From positions 124,001 through 188,000 of the forward strand of contig CAIUHP010000079.1 of assembly GCA_903899015.1 (NCBI GenBank): a stretch of 64,000 nt of DNA. The letters are read 5' to 3'. Position 1 is the stretch's first letter, and each line of letters opens with the position of its first letter. This document shows positions 24,030 through 32,006 of the stretch, one piece after another. The DNA comes from an uncultured Armatimonadota bacterium. Its GTDB lineage: Bacteria > Armatimonadota > Fimbriimonadia > Fimbriimonadales > Fimbriimonadaceae. The translations under genes and the position numbers were made by a program. The notes under the pieces are model-generated. The model searched no databases and was not told the DNA's origin. It was given only the letters and a program-made list of their open reading frames with translations.

Positions 24030-24043
24030 ATGAATGTCGCTAA

Positions 24044-24073
24044 CGAGCCCATGTGCATACGCAAGGGCTCGTA
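24044..24073 (+). terminator. Hairpin ending cassette copy 2
   Basis: ACGAGCCC / GGGCTCGT (8 bp) follows the same GAATGTCGCT string as in copy 1. No strong U-tract is seen. It also faces the convergent lipoprotein gene. Confidence 0.6.
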
Positions 24074-24091
24074 AGCCACGGTCAATTGGAA

Positions 24092-24913
24092 TTAACCAAT
24101 AGGAAACTGCCAGTTTACGAACGAGACGACTAAGCCGTTGTCGAAAGTGACCTTGCCAGTCCCTGAGTTATCCCATACGGCCTTGGCGGGAAGTCCCGGG
24201 TCGGGGCCCGCGATCGTGCCACTTCCGGAATGGTCGCTCGCGAAGTTGAAGGTGGTTTGATATCCATTGCTGTCTGAGCCAACAACTTTGAACGATCCAT
24301 TTGCATTGTAAGTAGTTGTCGACTGCTCTGAATATCCGTTCGGTAGCGTAACCGTTTCGGTCGCCGTTCCACTGGGCTTTCCGCTAGAACCAATTTTTAA
24401 TTGGAATTGACACTGAACGGTATCACCGCTTGGCAAGGTGAAGGCGTAATTTCCGGTTTCTCCCTGCAAGGATGCGGTTTGGCTGTAAGTCCCCGTCAAT
24501 CCTGCATAGGGGCCTTGAGTGATATTAATGGCCCCGGACAGGGTTTGGGTACCGATATTGAGCGTGTATGATGCGGTGCCCGCCGGTTCGGTTTCGGCTT
24601 GATCTTGGTAAAAAGTTTCTGTAAACGAGGAACCTGAAATCGAGAAAACGACCCACAACTGCAGAAGTTGTGAGAAGTAAGGCCCACCTGAAATTCGAGC
24701 ATTTGAAGGTGTGGCACTCGGTCCAAATGTGGTGAAACTCATGCCGACCATTTGTCGGCCCGTAGCATTGAGCACCTGAGCGGTGCGAGACGTCGTCGTG
24801 GATGTGGGTCCCGCCACGGGCTTACTCGCGGCTCCGCCTCCGCCGCACCCCTGAAGAATCAGTGCCGCCGAAAACACGAGTCCGATCACTGACTTCTTAA
24901 GCTTCATCTTCAA
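24092..24913 (-). CDS. Lipoprotein of unknown function
   Basis: This 273-residue protein has a lipoprotein signal (KKSVIGLVFSAALILQGCGG; lipobox LQGC), a Gly/Ser/Thr linker, then a predicted all-beta domain rich in Thr, Gly and Ser (YTLNIGTQTLSGAINIT, AGLTGTYSQTASLQGETG, STTYNANGSFKVVGSDSNG). AGAGG precedes the TTG start by 5 bases; ATG 24907 is an alternative. It would be anchored in a membrane after lipidation. No family is recognised. It stands alone, convergent with the duplicated cassette. Confidence 0.75.
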   Translation of the reverse strand: MKMKLKKSVIGLVFSAALILQGCGGGGAASKPVAGPTSTTTSRTAQVLNATGRQMVGMSFTTFGPSATPSNARISGGPYFSQLLQLWVVFSISGSSFTETFYQDQAETEPAGTASYTLNIGTQTLSGAINITQGPYAGLTGTYSQTASLQGETGNYAFTLPSGDTVQCQFQLKIGSSGKPSGTATETVTLPNGYSEQSTTTYNANGSFKVVGSDSNGYQTTFNFASDHSGSGTIAGPDPGLPAKAVWDNSGTGKVTFDNGLVVSFVNWQFPIG

Positions 24914-25035
24914 TTTTGCCTCTATGCCCGAATGCTACTGCATTATACGAAACGAAACCTTCCCTGGTGGGTAGCTAAGGTCCCGATGTTCTGCATGAAT
25001 GCAACGTCGCACTAGAGACGGCGTTATCAAGAGTA

Positions 25036-25386
25036 GTGGCTAATATTATTGGACTCATTGGCAGGCACGCTCCTAAGGCTGCACTTGGACAGGCTCACAG
25101 CCATGGTTGGATCGACCTGAAGCTCGGGTTGGCTCTGCTCCGAGACCAGCGTGTTTCCGTTTTGGCGAAACTCGCGTCAGTTGCTTCGGGAGTTGCTTTA
25201 ACCGCTGTTATGATTGCACTCGAAGTACCCTTAGAAGGAATCATTGGAGCACTTTTGCCAATTCTCGGAATCATGTTCGACGTTGCCTTCGATGGTATCG
25301 AGTTCCTGATTCTGCCGGTCGTCATCGGCTCCATTGTCATTCGATGGTTTGCACCAAAACATGTGGTGGACGAGCTAAGACGATAG
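25036..25386 (+). CDS. Small membrane protein, DUF1232-like
   Basis: This 116-residue protein starts with GTG. A soluble N-terminal ~35 residues (GWIDLKLGLALLRDQRVSVLA) are followed by two hydrophobic segments (about 42-78 and 82-103) and a short charged tail. The pattern of a helix, LPILGIMFDVAFDGIEFLILP and a final helix is reminiscent of the DUF1232/YkvA family, but the signature proline/aspartate spacing is not exact, so the assignment is tentative. It is convergent with the PIG-L gene, 24 bases away. Confidence 0.55.
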   Translation: MANIIGLIGRHAPKAALGQAHSHGWIDLKLGLALLRDQRVSVLAKLASVASGVALTAVMIALEVPLEGIIGALLPILGIMFDVAFDGIEFLILPVVIGSIVIRWFAPKHVVDELRR

Positions 25387-25410
25387 GCTTCTATAGTCGG
25401 CGACTCGATC

Positions 25411-26292
25411 TCACTTGAGCTTGATGCAGCGAAAGCCCTCCCCCAATTCAAATCCTGCTCGGTCACCATCTTTCGCTGCATTGAACTCAACCATGTTTTC
25501 GATTCCCGTCAGATGCTTGCCATAGAACTGACTTTTATGGATTTCTAGCAACTTTTTCTGATCTTCCCAACTGTTTGAAATATCGATGGTGTGATTGGGA
25601 GCGATGGTGGAGAAGAGTAGGAGCCACTTCGCGACGTGTGTTTGTTCCGCCGCCAACTTGGCAATATCCCCTGCCCGGCGGTGATCTTGGTGGCTCGCGC
25701 GAGGTGGAAAGTCTCCATCGAACGCCAAAATATAGTTCGGCTTGATTCTCAAAATCTCATCGCTCACCTTTTGAACAACATCTGGCTTTGCGTGTAACCA
25801 ACGGTCGGGATACCCAAGAAATTCGAGCGATTGACCATGCCAGGCGTGTAAGGCGTTTGTCGCTTCTTCGCGCCTGACCACACGATTCTTCTCCGCATCG
25901 GTGAAGAAGAAATAATAACCCTTGTCCCCGTCTGTGCAGATCACCTGATGGAGATCGGCTCCAGATTTCGAGAGTTGGCTGAGCAATCCACCAATAAAGA
26001 ACTCCGAGTCGTCAGGATGAGCGGTAACGATGAGAATCTTGGTTCCCTTGGCGAATAGCAGTTTGGAATCGGGATCAACGCTTGGGTTCGGATTCGGAAT
26101 TTGCCGACGGATCAAGTCGAATTCATAAGGTTGATACCAAAGGCCAAAGTAGATCAGCGCCAGGATCGTCCCGTAACCCCAGAGACGACGTGTGATTGCC
26201 CTTTTTCGGATCTTGATTCGTTCTTCCGCCGAAGGGGTTGGAATAGGCTCGGGAATGACGTATTCGATAGATTCGTCGCCTTCAACGCTCAT
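25411..26292 (-). CDS. PIG-L/LmbE-family deacetylase, membrane-anchored
   Basis: This 293-residue protein has a basic N-terminus, one membrane helix (RLWGYGTILALIYFGLWY, ~34-52), then a PIG-L domain with the zinc motif ILIVTAHPDDSEFFIGG (about 85-100). The second metal region is ASHQDHRRAGDIA and an acidic ILAFDGDFPPR precedes it. Family members remove acetyl groups from GlcNAc-type sugars (MshB, PIG-L, BshB). With a signal-anchor, this one may act on surface polysaccharide or a lipid-linked sugar; the substrate is not known. Confidence 0.87.
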   Translation of the reverse strand: MSVEGDESIEYVIPEPIPTPSAEERIKIRKRAITRRLWGYGTILALIYFGLWYQPYEFDLIRRQIPNPNPSVDPDSKLLFAKGTKILIVTAHPDDSEFFIGGLLSQLSKSGADLHQVICTDGDKGYYFFFTDAEKNRVVRREEATNALHAWHGQSLEFLGYPDRWLHAKPDVVQKVSDEILRIKPNYILAFDGDFPPRASHQDHRRAGDIAKLAAEQTHVAKWLLLFSTIAPNHTIDISNSWEDQKKLLEIHKSQFYGKHLTGIENMVEFNAAKDGDRAGFELGEGFRCIKLK

Positions 26293-26386
26293 GCAGATTA
26301 GGACCGCTCACTGTAATCAGTCGGTTCATGAAATCGCAAAGAGATTCAATTCCGAATGTCGAACCACATTGTCCGCCCTGCAAAAG

Positions 26387-26424
26387 AACGCGGGCCCTCG
26401 GATTGTATTCGAGGGGCCCGCGTT
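26387..26424 (-). terminator. Terminator of the S53 protease gene
   Basis: AACGCGGGCCC / GGGCCCGCGTT (11 bp, extended by TCG/CGA with a one-base bulge), followed on the minus strand by CTTTTGC. It lies 22 bases past the stop of the giant protease gene. Confidence 0.85.
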
Positions 26425-26445
26425 ATCGGGAGACGACTCCTTTAA

Positions 26446-29400
26446 TTAAGGAGTAATCGTGATGGTTTGGTTCAAGTTAGTTGGACCGTCAGAAGCGTAG
26501 ATACCTACCGCTGTCTGGCTCGTTACAACCTTCGTCGTAATTGCAAACGTTACCGAGGTTGCTCCTGCTGGAACAACAACCGTTGCAGGAACTCCAACAA
26601 GCGATGGTGCACCAACCTTCAAGGTGATGGTCCAGCCACCGGCAGGAGCAGGTGCATTCAACGTCACCGTTCCCGTCGATCCGGTTCCACCCTTAACCGT
26701 GGTCGGATTAATCGTGAAGCTCGCCATCGAATCGCCGTTAATCGTAATCGTGGCATTCGCTCCAGTGGCTCCGTCGTTGGCATAGATGCCAACCGTGACA
26801 TTGGAAGCAAGCTGCTTCGGAGTCACAACGAAGGTTCCTGAGGTTGCGCCTTGAGGGATCACGATTGAGGCAGGAACTGAGACATAGCTCGGTACCGCTG
26901 ACTTAAGAGTTACCAACCAGCCACCTTGAGGAGCAGCCGCCGAAAGCGTAACCGTTCCAGTCGAAGTGCCGTTTCCGCCAATGGTTGTCGGGCTAAGCGA
27001 CATGCCTGTGATGGAGTCTCCCACGACCGTCAACGATGCGCTCTGGTTCGAGCCACCGTCACTCGCCAGGATGTTGAACGTAACGGTAGCCACTCGTTGA
27101 GAAGAGGTCACTGTAAACGTTCCCGTTGTCTGACCAGCTGGGATCGTGATGGAAGGCGTCACCGTTGCATACGCAGTAACTGCGGGTTTGAAAGTTACCA
27201 ACCAACCACCAACCGGTGCTGGAGAAGTCAAGGTAACAGTGCCAGTCGTGCTTCCGTTTCCACCGATGGTGGAAGGATTCAGCGTTACGCTTGCAAGAGA
27301 GTCACCGAGCACCGTGATGTTCACCGTGCGATTGGAAATTCCATCGTAAACGTAAATGGGGATCGTTGCACTGCCAGGGTGCTGACCAGCTGTAATTGTG
27401 AATGTTCCCGTATTGGATCCCTGAGGAATCGTAATGGAAACAGGAACCGCTGCCGTGTTTGGAAGGCCCGACTTGATGTTGACTAACCAACCTCCTGGAG
27501 GTGCGTTCGAAGTCAAAGTGACCGTTCCCGTTGCAGTTTGGTTTCCTCCAATCGTTGTTGGGTTAATCGTGAACCCAGCAATGGAGTCTCCAAGAACACT
27601 AATCGTGCCATTCAATGCCGTAACGCCGTCGTTCGCAATGATTAACACGTTCGTGTTCGACGAATAGTGATGTCCCGTAATCGTAAACGTTCCCGTTGTC
27701 GAACCAGCAGGAATCGTTATCGAAGAAGGAATGGATGCAACGGTCGGCGCACCCGACTTCAGGTTGATAATCCAACCGCCCGTTGGTGCCGCCGAGTTGA
27801 GCGTGATCGTTGCCGTTGAAGTTTGGTCGCCACCGATCGATGTTGGATTGAAGACCATGCTCGCCATCGAATCACCTGTTACCGTGAGAGTCGCACTCAA
27901 GTTGGTTGCGACGTCGTTGGCATAGATTCCGATTGCGATGGTTGAAGCTAATTGCTTAGGCGTGATGGTAAACGTACCAACCGTTTGACCTTCAGGAATC
28001 GTAATCGAAGATGGGAAGCTAAGGTCCGCTGGAACACCGCACTTCAGAGTTACGAGCCATCCGCCAGCAGGAGCGGCCGCTTTCAACGTTACTGTTCCCG
28101 TCGAAGTCTGGTTGCCACCAACCGTCGTCGGATTTAGGGTGAAGCTCAAGATGGAGTCACCGGTAACCGTCAAGAGAGCGCTGACCTGAGAACCGACATC
28201 ATTTGCATAAATGCCGAACGTCACCGTCGATGCTCGTTGCGATGATGAGATGGTAAACGTCCCAGTTGAAGAACCGGCCGGGATCGTGATAGAGGAAGGC
28301 ATGGATGCATAAGAAGCAACGCCTGCCTTCAATGTCACAACCCAGCCACCCGCTGGAGCAGGGGAATTGAGCGTGACCGTTCCGGTCGATGTCTGGTCGC
28401 CACCAATTGTGGACGGGGTAAGAGTCAGGCTCTTGAGTGAATCGCCAGTAACCGTCAGAGTCGCAGTAGCGGTTGAACCACCATCCGATGCCGTGATGAC
28501 CGTCGAAACCGTACCGCCTCGCTGGAATGCAGTGATGGGGAACGTTGCCGTCGCAGCTCCTGCTGGAACTGTGACCGTTGCTTGAACCGTTGCGTAACTG
28601 GTATTCCCAGCACTTAGATTCACTACCCAACCACCGGCAGGAGCGGCTCCAGCAAGGGTCACCGTTCCTGTCGAAGTTCCTGCACCACCAATCGTCGAAG
28701 GATTGAGAGTGAGACTCGTAACCGAGTCACCTTGAACCGTCAAGGTTGCGACTTTGGACGTGCCAGCTAAGGTAGCCGTAATGTCGTTTGTATAGGAAAG
28801 CTTGTTGGACTTAACTGTAGTGGCTGTGAAAGTGGCACTTGTCTGGCCTGCGGCAACCGTCACCGAAGCAGGTACCGATACCGAAGCCGGTGCTTGACTC
28901 GTAAGAGTCACCACCACCCCACTCGGGCCAGCGGGGCCATTGAGTGTCACCGTACCGGTGGACGAGTTGGGTCCCACAACAGTGGATGGTGAAAGCGCAA
29001 CTGAAGATATTGCCGCAGGAACTATTCCTAATACTGCAGTCTGAGAGCTCGCACCATAAGCAGCTTTGATATTGAGACTTTCTGAGCTGTTTATAGCATT
29101 CGTATTGACAGTAAACGTACCAGTCGAAGCGCCTGATGTGATTGTGATCGTTGCCGGCACTTGAGCATCAGTGCCAGAGGATGTCAATGTGACAACTACT
29201 CCACTAGCATTTGCAGGATTCGTCAGAGTAACGGTCGCGGTGCTAGTTGAGCCACCAGTAACCGTTGTTGGGTTCAGGGTAATAGTCTTGACAGCGTTGG
29301 CTGACTCCATCTTGTTGACAAAGCCAGTGAAGATCATTGGTCCCCATCCAGTGTCGAAGTCCCAGCCAGTTCCAGCATTAGAGACATTGCCATTTGGCAG

Positions 29401-30999
29401 CGTTCCATTCGTTCCGGAGATAACATCATAGAAGATGGAAGCATCACCGTTAAGCGAATAGAAGAGATCGTTGATTCGGCCGTACCGATAGTTTCCAAGT
29501 CCATTGGCTGTTAAGTAGCCGTCTGCGATCAATTGCTGCTCGCAAACTGCCAATGCGCCAGCAAAGCAAGGAGATGCCCCACTTGTACCTCCAATTACAT
29601 AGCCAGTTCCCTGAATAAACACTACGTACCCTGTGTGCGGATCGGCATCTAGTGCAACATCTGGAATCAGACGATAAGGAATATTGGTCGGTACTCCTGT
29701 TCCTTTTTGATAACTGGGCAGCACGTTAAACGAGTCAGTTGTCTGGACCCAACCTCCTCCACCTTGCCAGTAAACTCCGTTGGCATCTTTTCCGTTGTTC
29801 CAGCCCACTTCCGAAGTGCGCTTATTAGTGCTGTCCACCGTTAGAGATGTGCCTCCAACGGTAAGCACTTCAGGATCAATCTGTGGGTAGTCGTATTGAA
29901 ATGTGTGGTTGGAGTTCCAGTAATTCGTTCCGTGGTCCCCTGATGCTGCAAGGTATGTAATACCTGCCGCATTGATGGCTAGGTGCGCATTATGCGCTGC
30001 TGATGCTCCGCCAGAAGAAAACGCCCAGCCATAGCTTTCAGAAATAATGTCAGCGACGTTATCGTTGGCCTCTTTAGTCAACACTCCAATTGGATCATTG
30101 CCTGAGGTGGTGTAATTATCGTAAACAATGATGTTGGCAAGTGGTGCCATACCAATGGAAGCTTGGATATCCAAATCACCTTCACCAGATTGATTGCCGG
30201 CAGTCGTATCACCAGTTCCACCTGAAACATGTACGATAGAAACGTTCGTCCCAGCACCAGCAGCTGGCGCGGGCAAGCTGAACGTGTTCACGAATGTTAT
30301 TTCGTCGGCTTTTCGAAATCCATCGTAGTTCGAAATACCAATGGTTCGTCCCTGGCCCTTAAACCCTTTTCCAAACATTGACGAAATTGTGTAGGCACCT
30401 TCAATTTGACCTGGCGTCAGGTACATCTTCTTTGGACGTGTGAAACTTTCCAGGCCCGAAACATGCACGACATCGGGCGCAATGGTTGAAGGTAACGAGG
30501 GAGAGGAGATAAATGAAAAACGATTTCCAGAGTCGAGCTTGTCTTCAGGCCCAACGGCGAACTCTTGTATCTGAGTTTGAAACGCAGCTTGCGCCTGAGC
30601 AACTGTGGCATCGGCCATGATTGCCAATCGATTTTTTGCTACAAGCTGGATGGCCATGCCCTGTGAAACTAAGTAGTCTGCAACAGCCCGGATACGTACA
30701 GCAGGCAAACCAAATCGGGCACCAACCTGCTCGGGTGTCATGAACTGACGGTAATTCGGATTCTTAGGGTCCGAAACCGCATCCACGAAGTCCTTAATTC
30801 CTTGCGGGTCACCGAAATTGAAGGATACGGTGATATGGAGCAGGTCAGACGAAGGCTTAGGACCCATGGGGGTAGCTTGATACATCTGAGGTGGTGGATC
30901 CTCGTGAATGGCCACCATCCGCTTGGAAACGGACTGGCCAAAAGCAGTCGCTCCCAGGAGGAGCAGTCCTGCTACGTACATATTGCGACAAATTTTCAT
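26446..30999 (-). CDS. Giant secreted S53 (sedolisin/kumamolisin) protease with ten repeats
   Basis: From ATG 30999 (the track uses an upstream TTG) the protein has 1517 residues. A signal peptide (YVAGLLLLGATAFGQS) precedes a pro-kumamolisin activation domain (~35-185) and an S53 catalytic domain (~195-565). Catalytic Glu and Asp are in SGEGDLDIQ (E273, D277), the oxyanion Asp in AASGDHG (D355) and the Ser in GGTSGASP (S473). The Ca-binding end is YDVISGTNG followed by GWDFDTGWG. Residues ~570-1517 are ten tandem ~94-residue Ig-like beta repeats marked by LNPSTIGG and APAGGWLVTLK. S53 enzymes are acid-active endopeptidases released by self-cleavage of the prodomain. The repeat stalk should position the enzyme at or beyond the cell surface. 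No sorting signal is seen at the C-terminus. Confidence 0.92.
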   Translation of the reverse strand: MKICRNMYVAGLLLLGATAFGQSVSKRMVAIHEDPPPQMYQATPMGPKPSSDLLHITVSFNFGDPQGIKDFVDAVSDPKNPNYRQFMTPEQVGARFGLPAVRIRAVADYLVSQGMAIQLVAKNRLAIMADATVAQAQAAFQTQIQEFAVGPEDKLDSGNRFSFISSPSLPSTIAPDVVHVSGLESFTRPKKMYLTPGQIEGAYTISSMFGKGFKGQGRTIGISNYDGFRKADEITFVNTFSLPAPAAGAGTNVSIVHVSGGTGDTTAGNQSGEGDLDIQASIGMAPLANIIVYDNYTTSGNDPIGVLTKEANDNVADIISESYGWAFSSGGASAAHNAHLAINAAGITYLAASGDHGTNYWNSNHTFQYDYPQIDPEVLTVGGTSLTVDSTNKRTSEVGWNNGKDANGVYWQGGGGWVQTTDSFNVLPSYQKGTGVPTNIPYRLIPDVALDADPHTGYVVFIQGTGYVIGGTSGASPCFAGALAVCEQQLIADGYLTANGLGNYRYGRINDLFYSLNGDASIFYDVISGTNGTLPNGNVSNAGTGWDFDTGWGPMIFTGFVNKMESANAVKTITLNPTTVTGGSTSTATVTLTNPANASGVVVTLTSSGTDAQVPATITITSGASTGTFTVNTNAINSSESLNIKAAYGASSQTAVLGIVPAAISSVALSPSTVVGPNSSTGTVTLNGPAGPSGVVVTLTSQAPASVSVPASVTVAAGQTSATFTATTVKSNKLSYTNDITATLAGTSKVATLTVQGDSVTSLTLNPSTIGGAGTSTGTVTLAGAAPAGGWVVNLSAGNTSYATVQATVTVPAGAATATFPITAFQRGGTVSTVITASDGGSTATATLTVTGDSLKSLTLTPSTIGGDQTSTGTVTLNSPAPAGGWVVTLKAGVASYASMPSSITIPAGSSTGTFTISSSQRASTVTFGIYANDVGSQVSALLTVTGDSILSFTLNPTTVGGNQTSTGTVTLKAAAPAGGWLVTLKCGVPADLSFPSSITIPEGQTVGTFTITPKQLASTIAIGIYANDVATNLSATLTVTGDSMASMVFNPTSIGGDQTSTATITLNSAAPTGGWIINLKSGAPTVASIPSSITIPAGSTTGTFTITGHHYSSNTNVLIIANDGVTALNGTISVLGDSIAGFTINPTTIGGNQTATGTVTLTSNAPPGGWLVNIKSGLPNTAAVPVSITIPQGSNTGTFTITAGQHPGSATIPIYVYDGISNRTVNITVLGDSLASVTLNPSTIGGNGSTTGTVTLTSPAPVGGWLVTFKPAVTAYATVTPSITIPAGQTTGTFTVTSSQRVATVTFNILASDGGSNQSASLTVVGDSITGMSLSPTTIGGNGTSTGTVTLSAAAPQGGWLVTLKSAVPSYVSVPASIVIPQGATSGTFVVTPKQLASNVTVGIYANDGATGANATITINGDSMASFTINPTTVKGGTGSTGTVTLNAPAPAGGWTITLKVGAPSLVGVPATVVVPAGATSVTFAITTKVVTSQTAVGIYASDGPTNLNQTITITP
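26450..29300 (-). repeat. Ten tandem ~280-base coding repeats
   Basis: The 3' part of the S53 gene consists of ten in-frame units of about 94 codons. Units 3-9 are most alike (core TIGGxxTSTGTVTL), while units 1, 2 and 10 are diverged. Unit number could change by recombination. Confidence 0.85.
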
Positions 31000-31242
31000 A
31001 AATGCAACCAAGAACGGAAAGATTGAGCGAACAACAACCTAAGAAATGAGTGTAGGTCTTTTTCCCCTAATTCCATATGGCACTAGGCCTAAAATGCTAG
31101 CAACTCACCCAAACGTGCGACTAAAACGCGCCCACCAGAAGGGCGTAAGTCATCGAAACTCGGGGAACGAAAACGAACTCAAGATGATTTGAATCCTGAG
31201 AGGGGCACCTATTGAGATTTGAGCCCCCTTACTCGACAAGTC

Positions 31243-31920
31243 TTAAAATCCCACGCCTTTTGCGGCCCATAGGAAACCACGTCGCATGATTTCTCTCGGA
31301 TGTTCGGCTTCGAGGATGTCAGCATGGTGGCCGAGAGCGTTGTAGAAAACTCGCCCTTTGCCGTACATCTTCGTCCAGATTTGAGGCATCTTGCACGGAT
31401 TCTCAACGTGGGGTCCATCAACGCCTGGAGTGGGAAAATCGCATGTGGCAAGAACGTTGTTGCCCGGATCAGTGTGAAGGTAGTACTGCTCGGATGCCAC
31501 TTCGAAGTCCGGGATTCCATCGGTAATCGGGTGAGGGTACGACCGATTGATGTTGATCATGTACTTGACACCGTCGTTACCGGGGTGGGACACCCACTGC
31601 CCACCGGTCATAAACTGCCACTCGGTATCCGTTCGGAAGGAGTCACACATCCCGCCATGGCATCCCGCGATTCCTACGCCGTGATCTTTAACAGCCTTAA
31701 AAATAGGTTCCCGTTGAACGTTACTGATCTCACTCATTGTGTAGACCGGGATCAGAAGAGATCGGCTCAGAACATTCTCTTCATCAGCAAATGCATCCAG
31801 CGAATCAGCTACCTGGACCTCAAATCCTTCGCCAATAAGAATCTGCTCAAAGAACCGGGCGACCTTCTCGGGCTCATGTCCATCCCATCCACCCCACACA
31901 ATTAAAGCTGTCTTAGCCAT
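31243..31920 (-). CDS. ThuA-family (trehalose utilisation-like) protein
   Basis: This 225-residue protein is a glutamine-amidotransferase-like fold without the catalytic Cys context, as in ThuA. Features are TALIVWGGWDGHEPEKVA at the N-terminus, GVGIAGCHGGMCDSF in the middle, the QWVSHPGNDGVKYMIN segment, HPITDGIPDFEVASEQYYL and a late GRVFYNALGHHAD. ThuA proteins take part in sugar (trehalose/disaccharide) catabolism, often with Gfo/Idh/MocA oxidoreductases, none of which is adjacent here. It has no signal peptide. TAACCT lies 6 bases upstream of its ATG. Confidence 0.87.
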   Translation of the reverse strand: MAKTALIVWGGWDGHEPEKVARFFEQILIGEGFEVQVADSLDAFADEENVLSRSLLIPVYTMSEISNVQREPIFKAVKDHGVGIAGCHGGMCDSFRTDTEWQFMTGGQWVSHPGNDGVKYMININRSYPHPITDGIPDFEVASEQYYLHTDPGNNVLATCDFPTPGVDGPHVENPCKMPQIWTKMYGKGRVFYNALGHHADILEAEHPREIMRRGFLWAAKGVGF

Positions 31921-31926
31921 GAGGCG

Positions 31927-31932
31927 AGGTTA
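31927..31932 (-). promoter_or_regulatory. -10 box, TAACCT-N6-ATG (ThuA)
   Basis: The minus strand reads TAACCT-cgcctc-ATG. Spacing of 6 with no SD fits a leaderless start. Confidence 0.4.
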
Positions 31933-32006
31933 CCGAAATTCAGACCTAAGGCGAATCACCCAATGGTCAATCGCCCCAAAAGTTTGCCCAATAATCCAAA
32001 GAGGAT

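Noticed and set aside
26467-28630. Long plus-strand and other-frame ORFs inside the S53 repeats
   Set aside because: They follow the repeat period and are Arg/Ser-rich shadows of the protease gene.
26450-29300. S53 repeats as a CRISPR-like or non-coding repeat array
   Set aside because: Units are ~280 bases, in frame and translate to Ig-like domains.
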